From Mesocentrotus franciscanus (taxonomy: Eukaryota; Echinodermata; Echinoidea; Camarodonta; Strongylocentrotidae), in NCBI GenBank assembly GCA_037976565.1, contig CP137671.1:20729267-20793266 (forward strand): a stretch of 64,000 nt of DNA, in the 5' to 3' direction. The notes beneath the pieces are model-generated. The model made no database searches, was not told the DNA's origin, and saw only the letters and a program-made list of their open reading frames with translations. The translations under genes were made by a program, and so were the position numbers. Positions 45,921 through 57,202 of this stretch are shown one piece after another; position 1 is the first letter of the stretch, and each line of letters begins with the position of its first letter.

Positions 45921-46797
45921 GCTCTCGGCGGTCTCGCCTGCATTACGCAATTCGTTATGATGAAAAACTGAGGTTGGGACATTATTTATAGGCAGGGTGG
46001 CCCATTAGCAGGCCCCCCAAAATGAAATTCTTTGAATATAATCATCATTTTTAAGTGAATATTGAAAAAGAATCATCAGAATAATTATTTACTATTATTT
46101 GTACCAAGATTGATAATTTTCATGAAATATGAACAAATAACAAAAATTGATTTATTAATTATCATATTTAGTTGTGAAAACATAATCCAAGTCTACTGAC
46201 CTAAAATATCCTTTGACCTTGACTTTGGGACCTGGAATTTGTGTTAATGATTTGTGATACTTGATGACCCTTGGGTACAAGTTTCATGGAATAGGAATGT
46301 ATACTTTCAAAATTATGATAACAATTCAAAATCTTAGCCTGATGCCACAACACAGTCTAAGTTTGTTGACCTGAAATGACCTTTGACCTTGACCTAGTGG
46401 GCTGAAATTCTACTCACATAATGGGGGATACTTGATAACCCTTTAGTCCACGTTTCATTGAATAAGAACTTATACTTTCAAAATTATATTAAAAATTCAA
46501 AAACTTAACCTCAGGTTAAGTTTTTGATGATGCCACAACATAGTCTAAGTTTGTTGACCTTAAATGACCTTTGACCTTGACTTTGTGACCTGAAATTCTC
46601 CTCACATGATTGGGGATAATTGATAGCCCTTTAGTCAAAGTTTCATTGAATAGGACCTTATACTTTAAAAATTATATGAACAATTCAAAAACTTAACCTT
46701 AGATTAAGTTTTTGATGTTGACGCCGTCGACGCCGTCGCTGCCACCGGAAAAGCGGCGCCAGCTATGTCTCGCTTTTTGCTACGCAGGCGAGACAAA
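45915..46797. mobile_element. Repeat with terminal hairpin and internal tandem units
   Basis: Near the left end is ggcggtctcgcctgcattac. The right end is tgtctcgctttttgctacgc then aggcgagacaaaaa, a stem of gtctcgc/gcgagac. Between are three diverged units of about 170-180 bp with tttgaccttgac, gacctgaaattct, tttcattgaata and cttatactttcaaaattat. The layout (5' sub-terminal match to a 3' hairpin, tandem core) parallels the family at 55.5-60.9 kb and fits non-autonomous Helentrons. Confidence 0.5.
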
Positions 46798-46899
46798 AAT
46801 CGTTATGATGCTGTGCAGTTCCATTTCCGATGTAGATCTAATTGTAATTAATATTTGCAGGTTTGAATCCTGCATTGATTCGTCTATGATTTAATCTGC

Positions 46900-47500
46900 A
46901 TGAAATTTGCGAAGAATGATCTTGAACTTTCCAAAAATGACAAAATATATCACCCAGTGTGGGTCTAGTTCACCTGCAGTACTTCACATACAGTACATCA
47001 ACAGGCAAACCAAGCACATCTCCGCCCGCGCCCTAGCTGGGCTCAGGTTCGTGCAGATAGGCTATAACTTGCTCCGCACCATCAACGCCGTCTTCTTGTT
47101 CTCTTAGTCTTCCTTTTCCTTCTACCTCTCCTACCTCCCATCATCATCACTATCACTGTCACTTGCTGTGAAGCTGTTAATTTTCATCAATTTCGATGTC
47201 TAAATCAAGTACCGGTAGGACATTATGACGAACGATATTTGTATGTTTTGCAATGTCTAAACAATGGCTGTGCATGCTGTGCGAAGCCTAGCCGGCGATC
47301 GCGTGGCCCCAAATGAAACGTCATGTTTCTTGGCAGTACACAGAGGGTTGTTCAAGGACGAAAAAATGGTAGCACTTTGATCAGTTTTGATAGCGGATTA
47401 ATTAATCCCATGCCAACTTCTGAAAGGAAAATGTTGATAATTTGGGTTAGTTTATAGCCTCCCATTTGCTATGATACAAAAATTATTGAGTTTATAGATA
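46900..47500. other. Non-coding stretch, nothing firm
   Basis: A short ORF (46907-47107) reading SARALAGLRFVQIGYNLLRT has coding-like composition, but no splice sites or family were recognised. The remainder is featureless. Confidence 0.25.
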
Positions 47501-47511
47501 CAGTTTTACCG

Positions 47512-47783
47512 GAGTGTTGGCTCAGTCAGTAGAGCGTCCGCCTCACAACCGGGAGGTCGTGGGTTCGAACCCCGGCCGTGTCATACCAAAAGACGTTAAA
47601 AGATGGGAGTTGCTGCTACCTTGTTTGGCGTTCAACGATAAGGGGATAGAGTAATGTCGATCTGGCGCTGCTCAGTGGCTGCTGGGCTCACGATCAATTG
47701 GGCAAAAAGAATTTCCATTTTCGGTTTAATAAAATTTGGAGTGGACTTTAAAAGATTATTATTATTATTATTATTATTATTTT
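47512..47783 (+). mobile_element. tRNA-derived SINE
   Basis: The head folds like a tRNA: A box tggctcagtcagtagagc, an anticodon-arm-like cgcctcacaaccgggagg (CAC in the anticodon position), and B box gggttcgaaccccgg at about 47570. The body has gacgttaaaagatgggag, ttgtttggcgttcaacgata and a gctcagtggctgctgggctc segment, then an (ATT)n tail at 47755-47783. It is a retroposon, not a functional tRNA gene. Confidence 0.82.
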
Positions 47784-48078
47784 AATTCCTCCTTAACTTC
47801 ATCAACCAGACAAAATAATATACCTAATTGTAACTCTACACCTAACCTATAACCTTATTACAAGTCTCTTCTCCTACATCTTTGACGAAATAAAGGCCAG
47901 AGTAATTATCACAAAGGCATATGTCTGAGAACATTAAAAATGCATGATATCACATGGAAATCATAGGGGAAAAGAATTTCAAATATATTTGTGATGGATA
48001 TTTTGAAGTCAAAAAATTGTATTCACCTGTTTAAATTCAGTATTCATTTAATTCATAATCAAATGAACTTCTTAAAAA

Positions 48079-48270
48079 ACTAGGCGTTGTGGCGTGCGCC
48101 TGTAATCCAGCTAAAAGTGGAAGTTACAAACTGATTCAGCCGAGGACGCAGGTTCGAAACTGAGTCACGTCTTTCGGATGGTGACGTTAAAGGTCGGTCC
48201 CCAGACGTAAATAATCATATCTGATTGATACACGTCTGTAAAAACCCAATACACACACACAAAAAACTAC
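48079..48270 (+). mobile_element. SINE with a 7SL-like head
   Basis: The head, aggcgttgtggcgtgcgcct then gtaatccagct, resembles the 5' domain of 7SL RNA. Further on are a B-box-like ggttcgaaac at 48151-48160 and ttcggatggtgacgttaaag. It ends in (AC)n and A-rich sequence. A possible aaaaaac duplication flanks it. It could instead be a tRNA-derived SINE whose head converged. Confidence 0.5.
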
Positions 48271-48275
48271 TAACA

Positions 48276-50495
48276 AAAAATACAAGCAAGAGCACATATT
48301 AGACGTATTAGATTTACCGTCGCATCTTTTTAAATACCGTAAAATAAGGTGAACATTGACATCTGGGTGAATAGAGCCAAGGTTTTGTCATATAATGATC
48401 CATAGGCATAGGAAGTTTTTTTGATGTGGGGGAGCTGAATCACTCACCCTGAAAATATGAATCTGAAAGCGCACATCACAAGCGCACATCACAAGCGCAA
48501 AGCGCAAAGTTCTTTGTGGCTGGGGTCCATCCCAAACACAAATTGGCAACTCTGTGACATATCATGCGAGTTCACCTCCCATTTGCTCATGCAGTACTAA
48601 AAAAATCTGAAATTTTCATTTTCCCTCTATGTTCAATCATACATGCAGTCATGCACCCTAAATATAATAATTGCAAATATGTTTCTATATATACTACCCC
48701 TGCAAGAACAAATATATTCCATTATCAATAACGAAGAAAACATGATTTTATGGAATATTATGCACAAAGCAAATGGGAGGAGTCCTTGCATGATTGATCA
48801 CAACTTCAAAAAGTCATACCCTCATAAATCATAATTCACCACTGATCTGAATGACAAAATGACCCAAAATCTCCATTATTCTGAATATTAATGGAATAAC
48901 AGACCTATCTTTAATATATAGGGGTGCATGAAAGAACATGTTATCCATGATATATGATCAAGATAAGCATGAAGAAAATATATCTTTTGTTCAAAATGGA
49001 ATATATTCTTCTGGCATTCTAAAAAGGATTAAACTATAAAGCTTTTTTGGTAAACCGGTATTAGTAATACCATAACATAAGGTATCTGCTCCACACCCGT
49101 ATATATACTGCCGTACCGTACCAAGCAAGATTTTGCTGTGTTAATTAAGATGTCTTTTTCTTTCCCCTATCTTGATTTTAAACCAAGTATATATTACATT
49201 TTAGATCAGTGTTTTTTCATCTAAGTGCAATTGTAAATATACCGGGCAATTTCCGGCTAGATCTAACCTTGAGTCAAGCCAACAGCGACAACATTGTGGA
49301 CCACGCAGGCCTGCCAAGACTTACTGCTACGTACTGCGCACTCAATGCACTTTTTTTACCATTCAAACACACACGCATGTCCATGTGGTGCTCATACATA
49401 GCTAGGAGAGTGTGGCCAACTGGCCATCTGAATTTAGCCACATGACTATAGCGAGTGAAAAAAAGCAAGGAATCGCCGAATATTTCGGAGCAGGAGAGGG
49501 GGAAGGGTGGGAGTCTAGAGCTGCTGAAATGAGAATTAAAGTAACTCCAAGATAAAGGGGCGGGGCAGAGGGGAAGAGAGATCAGAGAGAGAGAGAGAGG
49601 GAGAGAGAGAGAGGAAGAGAGAGAAAGAGAAAGAGAAAGGGGAGATGGAGAGAGAGAGGGAGAGGGGAGAGATAAAGGCTGTATTAAAAGAGAATTGACG
49701 AGTAAAAGATGATCATCTTTGGTTTAATATTCCAAGAGCCTCGGTTCAAACAGATAACTTGATAAATGATGAAGAGAAAGGGAAACCCAAAAGACAATTT
49801 GTCAGAATGACCACCGCCAGTCATTTGTTTAGCTTCTCCTCCAGAAGAGTAGTAGTGCCACGTTCGTTCCAAATGAAACACTTGATTTTGTTTGGTGGTC
49901 GAAGAGCTGGGGATAATTACGTCATTTTCATTTAACTGTAAACAAGTCCAGTTATTTTATAAACACAGCTCCTCGTTTTCGGACTTCCTAAAATATTCAT
50001 CCAATCAAAACATAATGATTTATTTCACAAGAGGGCTTGGTGTACGGGGCCTGGCTCTTTTGCTACAGCATGCAACTTTCAAGCAGTGCACTTCACTCCA
50101 CTCAAGCAGAGCTGGGGCTATGTGTGCTTCAACTCATGCCGACTCAAGTTGATCGACTCAAGTCGGTCGACTCCGGCTCCTAGCTATAGGCCCATATGTG
50201 GAACTTACAGCTCTCTCGGTACATGGGGAATTATTCCCACAAATAAATAGATAACAATTTCTGTATATAGTAAGTGGATTTTTTATCAAACACTTCAACC
50301 ACTTTTGTCATTTTATTGAGAATCATGCAGGTTTTTGTTTTGGAGACTTGCGGCCCCACATGTTGTATGGAATTTGTGTGAATGCACCGCTGCCCCCCTC
50401 CCCCCCCCCCCACCTCCATGAACACAGACAGATTTCAAAGTGGATGGTATTAGTCGGTATATATAAACAATTAATACCGAAAAAGCCTAGATAAA
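48276..50495. other. Non-coding stretch with a GA-rich patch
   Basis: Nothing gene-like. GA-rich simple sequence at about 49575-49670. Short ORFs lack splice or domain support. Confidence 0.35.
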
Positions 50496-50500
50496 ATGTG

Positions 50501-50693
50501 AGGGGGCAACATCATAGAGACCACATTGCCAATTTGGCTCACAGATTTGAAGTATTTCATGAAAAGTTGTAAATTTTAAACAATCCATAACTTTCTTATT
50601 TATTTCCCGATTTTTCTCAAGCCTTCACTGATGTGTTCTTCTCATTTTTCTGCTTCTAGTCAAACAAACTTATTTTCAGGGTGGACTTCCCCT
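50501..50693. mobile_element. TTAA-flanked MITE, copy 4 (short)
   Basis: The right end, complemented, is AGGGGAAGTCCACCCTGA, followed by TTAA (50694-50697). The left end near 50501 (agggggcaac) has no TTAA and is uncertain. The interior cataactttcttatt and tttttctgcttctagtc matches the other copies. Confidence 0.6.
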
Positions 50694-50990
50694 TTAACAC
50701 TTGTCATGATATACAATTTGAAGAAACATTTACTTATTGACCAATGCCTTTCCTCTAAAGTTGAGTTTAACCATTAGATTAAGTATATCACTCGTAACAT
50801 GACGTAGGTCCTCTGAATAGGAAGAAAGGTATTTTTACAGGAAATACGTTAGCTATCTAGAACATAAATACACTGTATACACACACTTGTGCATTGTTTG
50901 TTGGTATTTTCCCATCTATTGTACTGAAAAGCTTTTTGTAAACTTTAAATGACCTTCCTGCCACCATAAACAGAACATACTCTTTAATAA

Positions 50991-51568
50991 AGGGCGATCC
51001 AACCCTTGTAATAACTGCATTGGTATGGAAGCGGAAAAATAAGAGAAACAGAATGATGAAAGTTTGAAATAAATCGGGTCAATAATAAGGGAATTATGAA
51101 TGTTTGAAATGTAAGATCACTAAATCCATGCGAATTTGGCAATTAGGACAGTGGATTGTGACCACTGCATGGACAACTGTCTCATTTGTCATGTAGAAAA
51201 ATATCATTAATTTCTCTTTTTCTCTTAAATGCCTTCTCACTTGGGGCACTACTCAAAATGTATCATGGATAATATATGATTACAGATCCTCTAAAAAGAA
51301 CAGATATGCTCAAGAATCATACTATAGTTGAAGAAATAATGTTTTGATCATTTTGTGTTGTTGAAACAAATGAGAAAGTAGTCCGGCACTTCGTCACATT
51401 GACATATAACTGAGTCATCCAATTTGAAGTGCCCATATAAAGTATAGCGATTAAAACTTTCCAAAATTCACAAATCTCTTATTTTGGGTTTGATTTCATT
51501 CAAACTTTGACCAGTCTGCTTCTCTGATTTTCTTATAGAGTAGTTGTCTGCTAAGGTTGGATTCCCCT
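50991..51568. mobile_element. TTAA-type MITE, copy 3
   Basis: Left end AGGGCGATCCAACCCTTG; right end (complement) AGGGGAATCCAACCTTAG. The flanks are ataa and tgac, so the TTAA has decayed or the ends are off by a few bases. 578 bp. It shares ggcacttcgtcacattgaca and ttgaagtgcccata with copy 2 in the opposite orientation. Confidence 0.72.
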
Positions 51569-53321
51569 TGACAGATTGATGTTTGTTTACCCGTAAAAGT
51601 ATAAATAAACCATTCTATACAGTTTGTTCTGGCAGAGATAACACTGACACAAAATGAAGGCATGTTACATCTCGATAACAATACTTCAAATTTTACAAAG
51701 TAATCCTTAGTCAAATTTACCAAAGAACTTTTGCCTCCTATTATTTACAGAAATAAATTCTTTTGCCACATGCCGCATATTGACGTTGTCTTTCTGCAGT
51801 GCGCCAGGGCAATGCTGTTTAACCTTTGTTGTGTCATTGTACTTCTCAAATATGTCTTTAACCGGTGTAGGGTTGAAAATGATTGCTCTGATGTAGCTGT
51901 TGGAATGGTCATCAAGATATATTAGCTAGTTTTCTGATTTCACTGAATATGCGTTTTCCTCCTGGTGTTTCTTGCATTATGTCTACAACAGTTCGAACTG
52001 TAATATTAACTTCCATTAGACCACTGTGCACTCCAGGATTTTCCTTTGCAACATTCACCAATTCGGGTAACATATTCAATTGTCTTTGCAGTCGATTGGG
52101 ATCAATATGTCTTTTTGGTACAAATGAACCACCTGCTGACTAATTTGAACTTGGGGTTCAGTGCCATCCCAGTTTGCTGCTTCAATCAATGTCTTTTCAA
52201 TGTTTCTTGGAATTACCTGAAGGGTATCTTCTTTGTTGCATTTCATTCATGACCAGATCAATTGCTGATCAAGATACACATGTACATGTATAGGCTTCTG
52301 GATCAGCATATCTGTGGGCTGCATCTCCACTGTCCAGACGTCTCGGTGGAACTATAAATCGAGGGAGACGAGGTTCGGCACCCACTTGCTCCTTATGACA
52401 CTATAGTGTCTTGCACTCTTTCATAGAATTGAGAGAAGGTGGAATCTTCTCGCTGATGTTGCAAGAATTAACTTCTTAACAACCTTGGCTGCTGTACAGG
52501 CCTTGTCAATGGTGGTTTGCTTACTCTGTGGCAGAACAGAAAGTTGTTCTGTAGAACTGAATATTGTATGGCTAAGTTCTAACCCAAAGTACATTTCAAA
52601 TTTTTCCAGTTGGTTTAAAGGTGCTATGGGAAGGAAATGATGAACATATGCATGTTTGTTATTGTTGGAAAGCTTATGATTTAAGGAATACAAATATATT
52701 GAATGACAGAATTTTGTATTTTTTGTTAAATTATTATTAGACTTAGAAAGATCAAAAGTGTAAGCAGAGGAACCCGGAAGCGTCGATATTCTCGATATCG
52801 ACATAATATATGTGACGTATTTCCGTGGACTATTCCTAAACCCGGAAGTACAATGCACTATTTCAATGTTAATACGTATGTAAACAAACATGGGTCATTT
52901 TTTAAGTAGATTTTGCAATTTCTGTGATATTTAATAAAGTGTTTTATCGAATTCACAATAAAGTAATAAAAATTCTATCAATTACATAAGCATTGGTTAC
53001 TTCCCGATGTTTGGATCCCTTGAAATATTGATGTTTGGTACTGTAAAATTGATCGTCTTGCAGATCCTGACACACGGCTTCGCCGATGTTTTGTTTTGAT
53101 AATTAGCGCTTGAATTTCCCGGCACGGGGAAAACTCGTGATAGCTCAGCCATTCGTAGTGCAGTGCAGTGTTCATGGTGTTTAGTGCATGACTCGTGACA
53201 TTTTTGGTAGATAAAATAGTTGTTTTTCTCGGGTTTTAAATTAGCTTAAAGTTTGCCGATTGAAGATGCAGGTGAGATAAAATGTTTGTTTTTCTCGGCT
53301 TGTAAATTACTAGTAGTTGAA

Positions 53322-53430
53322 ATGTCTGCCGATCCAAAAAACTCAGCTAAGAGACGTCGATCAGGATGCAGGTGTGTGATGGGTGAATGGGTGCTTGTTC
53401 AGAATCATATCCCTACTTTGACCCCGTAAC
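53322..53430 (+). CDS. Short Arg/Lys/Cys-rich ORF in the TTAA element
   Basis: Opens MSADPKNSAKRRRSGCRCVM and ends in TAA after LVQNHIPTLTP. In another frame the 3' half reads CSESYPYFDPVTLAYKKIDT and reaches a good donor (AAACAG|gtaaga) at 53461. It may be a first exon of the element's gene. Kolobok proteins often start with a zinc-binding THAP domain, but the Cys spacing here does not prove that. Confidence 0.3.
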
Positions 53431-53624
53431 TCTGGCGTATAAGAAAATTGACACGAAACAGGTAAGAAATGTAACGACTTTTAAATCATGGCCATTATTT
53501 GAACAATTGATGAATATTTACTTGATTTTGGGTATGTTTTAGTAGCTAATAGTAGTAGGGTATCTCTATACGCCGGAGTTACGGGGTCAAAGTAGGGATA
53601 TGATTCTGAACAAGCGCCGGTGAA
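53388..53624. repeat. 54-bp inverted repeat (large hairpin)
   Basis: gtgcttgttcagaatcatat, ccctactttgaccccgtaac and tctggcgtat at about 53390-53443 recur inverted at about 53569-53622 with few mismatches, 125 bp apart. Confidence 0.9.
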
Positions 53625-53882
53625 TGTAGTAATACGGCAGATCGCGGTGCTTTCACCCACGAGTTGTAAGTTGCCCGGTCCATGCAGCCCAGCCCGGCTT
53701 ACTTCTGCCTCTGGGGCAGTGATCTGGACCGCATCACGATTATTAGCGTTCACATTTTTGTTGTCTTCAAATTCGCCCAATTCACCATCATCTTCACTTT
53801 CTCCACCATTATCACTGCTACTAACTTCTTCTTCATCATACTCCAAGATCATTGCGAGTTCATCTGAGCTGTCTTCTGTCAT
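53481..53882 (-). CDS. Acidic ORF in the TTAA element, unknown
   Basis: 133 codons from an ATG at 53882, opening MTEDSSDELAMILEYDEEEV then acidic SEDDGELGEFEDNK. It contains ITTFTGACSESYPYFDPVTP, a peptide also encoded on the opposite strand at 53.4 kb because of an inverted repeat. No domain recognised. It may be the N-terminus of a decayed element gene. Confidence 0.35.
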   Translation of the reverse strand: MTEDSSDELAMILEYDEEEVSSSDNGGESEDDGELGEFEDNKNVNANNRDAVQITAPEAEVSRAGLHGPGNLQLVGESTAICRITTFTGACSESYPYFDPVTPAYRDTLLLLATKTYPKSSKYSSIVQIMAMI

Positions 53883-55156
53883 TTTTACTGATAATTAATA
53901 TCACGGACTGGTATAATGTCTGTACTTTCACTCTGATATTTTTTGTTTATACTTGCACAGTGCAGTGCAGTGCTATCTGAATGCGAAAAGAATGCGCGCG
54001 GTGGCCGTGTTGTGAGTATTCCACGAAATGACGTCACACGACCAAGCCTCCTTGAGGTATCGTAGACGAAATTCTCTCAAAAAAACTTGACTCTCGTAAC
54101 ATTATTTTAATATTTTCCTTCCCCTTATGCTTTTGGACAGTGAACTTAAAAACAAATGTGAAGAACTGAAAATAACCTCTCGAACGATACCTAATTCAAT
54201 ATGAATGGATAGCACCTTTAATAAACCTTTTGCTCTGGTGCAGTATTCATCATGACTATTTTCACTGATCTCAGTCATAGTTTGAACAATTAAGGGCTTG
54301 GTAGGTAGAGAGAATTCCTTGTATTGCTGCCTTGCGGACTGTCCAAAGTGTAGGACATAGGGGTCGCAACCTAGGTGAATCTTGGGAGACTTGGTCCTTC
54401 AACTTCTGGAACACTGCTGAGCATTTGGGTGAGTTTCTGATGAGCTGTGATATTTTTGACACATTAAGGCATAGACTTTCCCTCACAATGTGACATGATT
54501 TGGCAACATCTTGCAAACAGAGATTAAGACAATGTGCCCAGCAGTGGACATGGAGAGCTGCAGGTTCCTCTTGTCTCAACCATACAGCTACACCTCACAG
54601 GTGACCCATCATGTTTGCAGCCCCATCATAACCTTAGCCTCTGCATTGGGACAATGGCTGTGAGCATCTAACTTGGACGTCCTTAATGGTTTTAAGTGCT
54701 CAGTGTATCAGCATCAGTGTGTATGACTTGCATAAACCCAATAATGTCTTCATGAATGATAAAGTTTGAGTCAACCCACCTGATACATACTGATAACTGT
54801 TCCTTACAGCTAACGTACATCACATGTTTCATCAGCTAAGACAGCAAAAAGTCCTGCTTCCCTGATTTTGGTCAATAAATCCCGTAGGAGGGTGTGGCCA
54901 ATGATCTGTCTTTGTTCGTTCACTATGACAGGAGACAAATACTCCTCGTTGATTTCAGAACTACCAGATCTCTTAGTAACTTTAATAGCTGGCATAGGTA
55001 ATTTCCCTCATCCTCGATCTTTATGTCCTCTGTTCGCAAGTCCTTGGCGAAGAAGAAACCGTAGACACCCAAGCTGTTTCATCGACATTTCCCTCCTCAT
55101 GGTTTGTACTATATGTTACCATGGTGCTCCAACAATTTGTCAATTTTGGGACCACA

Positions 55157-55304
55157 GGGACCCGTTTCACAAAGCCTTTTTTCAATTACAAATGACAAAA
55201 GTCAGTGACAAATCTGCTGAAAACCAATCAGAAGCAAGGACTTCACTAGCTTATCGCAAAAACTGTCATGTGTCACTTATGACAAGTTTTGTGAAATGGG
55301 GCCC
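55157..55304. mobile_element. 148-bp MITE with GGGaCCCgTTTCACAAA ends
   Basis: Left GGGACCCGTTTCACAAAG and right (complement) GGGCCCCATTTCACAAAA match at 15 of 18 positions. No ORF. The target duplication is not clear. It lies just upstream of the hAT pseudogene. Confidence 0.65.
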
Positions 55305-55471
55305 AGGTTTAAATTTGTAGTTAGCTGTCAAGATATGCTCAAAAGAACATTGTCAAGCCAAAAAGAAAGTTGAAAGAAATTCACCTTCCATAGACAAAAC
55401 ACGTAATTTGGGCAAGTTCTGATGTTTCACCTTTAATCAAAATTTTGACCATAAACCCATGATCAAAATGA

Positions 55472-56729
55472 AACTAGATGGAACTTCGACTGCACGCAGT
55501 TGAAAATGATGCCTCCGCCTAATAGAGCAATTTTACAAACCAAAACGGAAGCAATTTTTAATATTCAAGTTTGATAGTAATCCATTAATGGGTTCTCAGA
55601 ATAATATCGTGATTACAAGCTATTTTTCATAATCATGGCTCTGCAAGATAAATTCCTGTCCTGAGTTTGATAGCAATCCATCTGTCGGTTCTAATTATAA
55701 TGCGTTCACAAGCTATATATATGCATACATAATGAGCCCCCATGACCTTTGACCTATGATCGCATGACCCCTAAAATCTAATCAGTTCATTGGCTCTGCA
55801 AGATACATTAACATGTCTTGAGTTTGATGGTAATCTGTCTATCGGTTCTTAAGATAATGCGATCACAAGCTATATTTTAATACATAAAAAGCCCCACGAC
55901 TTTTGACTTTTGACCTCATGACCCTAAAATTTAATCAGTTCATTGGCTCTGCAAGATACATACATGTCTTGAGTTTGATAGTAATCCATCTGTCGGTTCT
56001 AATTATAATGCGTTCACAAGCTATTTTAAATGCATACATAATGAGCCCCATGACCTTTGACCTTTGATCGCATGACCCCTAAAATCTAATCAGTTCATTG
56101 GCTCTGCAAGATACATAAACATGTCTTGAGTTTGATGGTAATCTGTGTATCGATTCTCAAGATAATGCGCTCACAAACTATTTTTTAATACATAATAAGC
56201 CCTACGACTTTTGACCTTTGACCTCATGACCCTAAAATTTAATCAATTCATTGGCTCTGCAAGATTCATACATGTCTTAAGTTTGATGGTAATCTGTCCA
56301 CCGGTTCTAATGAGTGTGATCACAAGCTGTTTTTGCATACATTATGAGCCCTGTGACCTTTGACCTTTAACCTTGTGACCCTAAAATCTAATCAGTTCAT
56401 TGGCTCTGCAAGATACATACATGCCCTAAGTTTGGCGGGAATCCATCAATCGGTTCTTGAGATAACGCGATCACAAGCTATTTTTGCATACATAATGAGC
56501 CCTGTGTCCTTTGACCTTCGACCTCATGACAGCAAAATCTACTCAGTTCATTACCTCTGCAAGATACATACATGACTTAAGTTTGGCGGTAATCCATCAA
56601 TCAGTTCTTGAGATAATGCGATCACAAGAACGGGACGTACGGACGGACGGACGGACGGACAGACGGTATGACGGACGGAACGAACAACCAGAAAACATAA
56701 TGCCTCCGGCTACTTTGTAGCGGAGGCAT
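55472..56729. mobile_element. Helentron/pearl-like repeat, copy A
   Basis: Begins aactagatggaac with gaaaatgatgcctccgcc nearby. It then has about five tandem units of about 155 bp (ttggctctgcaagatacata, cggttctNNNgataatgcg, tgacctttgacct), a (acgg)n tract at about 56635-56660, and a 3' hairpin tgcctccggctac/gtagcggaggca before taaaaa. A sub-terminal match between the 5' start and the 3' hairpin, a tandem core and an ACGG microsatellite are the hallmarks of pearl-type and Helentron-associated elements. Confidence 0.72.
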
Positions 56730-57059
56730 AAAAAATGGAGACAACACCCAGATATAGAAATTGTCTCAGCTACAACAAATTTATAAAATTAGGGCGAAAT
56801 TCGACCAAGAATTCTCGAGATACGCGCAAAAGAATGTAAAAGAAGATGACGTACAGATACAAATTCAATTTTCTTTATTCAATTGGCAATTGGTCATGAA
56901 GTTATGATCAATCATTTGATTTCACTTCAAAAATGGCGTCTAGAGGACATCACGCATGACTGATGACTTAACTAGCATGTCTATTCAATAGCAATAAACA
57001 ATGATTGGACTTTTCCTTCTTCAGATATTTTGTTCACAAAATTGACCAAGAAAAAAAAA

Positions 57060-57170
57060 AAAAAATTCTGACAATCAGAATTAGGTCATCCGCAGGTTAG
57101 CGGATCACCTAATAAATAAAGATTCTGAAAATCACAATAGGTGATCCATAGGATTTGTGGATCACCTACC
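57060..57170. repeat. Paired ggatcacct hairpins
   Basis: ggtgatccataggatttgtg then gatcacc forms a 9-bp stem, and gtcatccgcaggttagcgga then tcacct an imperfect one, about 50 bp apart. It directly follows the 3' end of the OTU gene. Confidence 0.5.
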
Positions 57171-57202
57171 TTTATTCCTAGTTAATTCTTTTGTCAGAAA
57201 TC

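Larger units (their letters stand above)
52619..54217. mobile_element. 1.6-kb TTAA-flanked DNA transposon inside the hAT pseudogene
   Basis: Starts AGGTGCTATGGGAAGG and ends ATAGCACCT, short inverted termini, with TTAA at 52615-52618 and 54218-54221. Removing it with one TTAA restores the hAT frame as GLLNQLEKFE. It contains an acidic ORF on the - strand, a large hairpin and a small + strand ORF. TTAA targets and AGG ends suggest Kolobok or piggyBac; no transposase core was recognised. Confidence 0.8.
51750..55110 (-). pseudogene. hAT transposase pseudogene (DUF4371/ZMYM1-like), split by an insertion
   Basis: From right to left on the - strand: CLRFLLRQGLANRGHKDRG (about 55.07 kb), IIGHTLLRDLLTKIREAGLF then AVLADETCDV (54.85 kb), GYDGAANMMGH (54.6 kb), LHVHCWAHCLNLCLQDVAKS (54.5 kb), RLRPLCPTLWTVRKAAIQGI (54.3 kb), LEKFEMYFGLELSHTIFSST (52.58 kb), FVPKRHIDPNRLQRQLNMLP (52.1 kb), and the hAT dimerisation motif IPTATSEQSFSTLHRLKTYL (51.88 kb). 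Several frameshifts and stops break it. A TTAA-flanked element occupies 52619-54217. The order and motifs match DUF4371-containing hAT proteins. It is dead. Confidence 0.85.

Noticed and set aside
47512..47585. A genuine tRNA-Val gene
   Set aside because: The tRNA-like head runs straight into a SINE body with an (ATT)n tail, has imperfect stems and lacks a Pol III terminator after the tRNA part.
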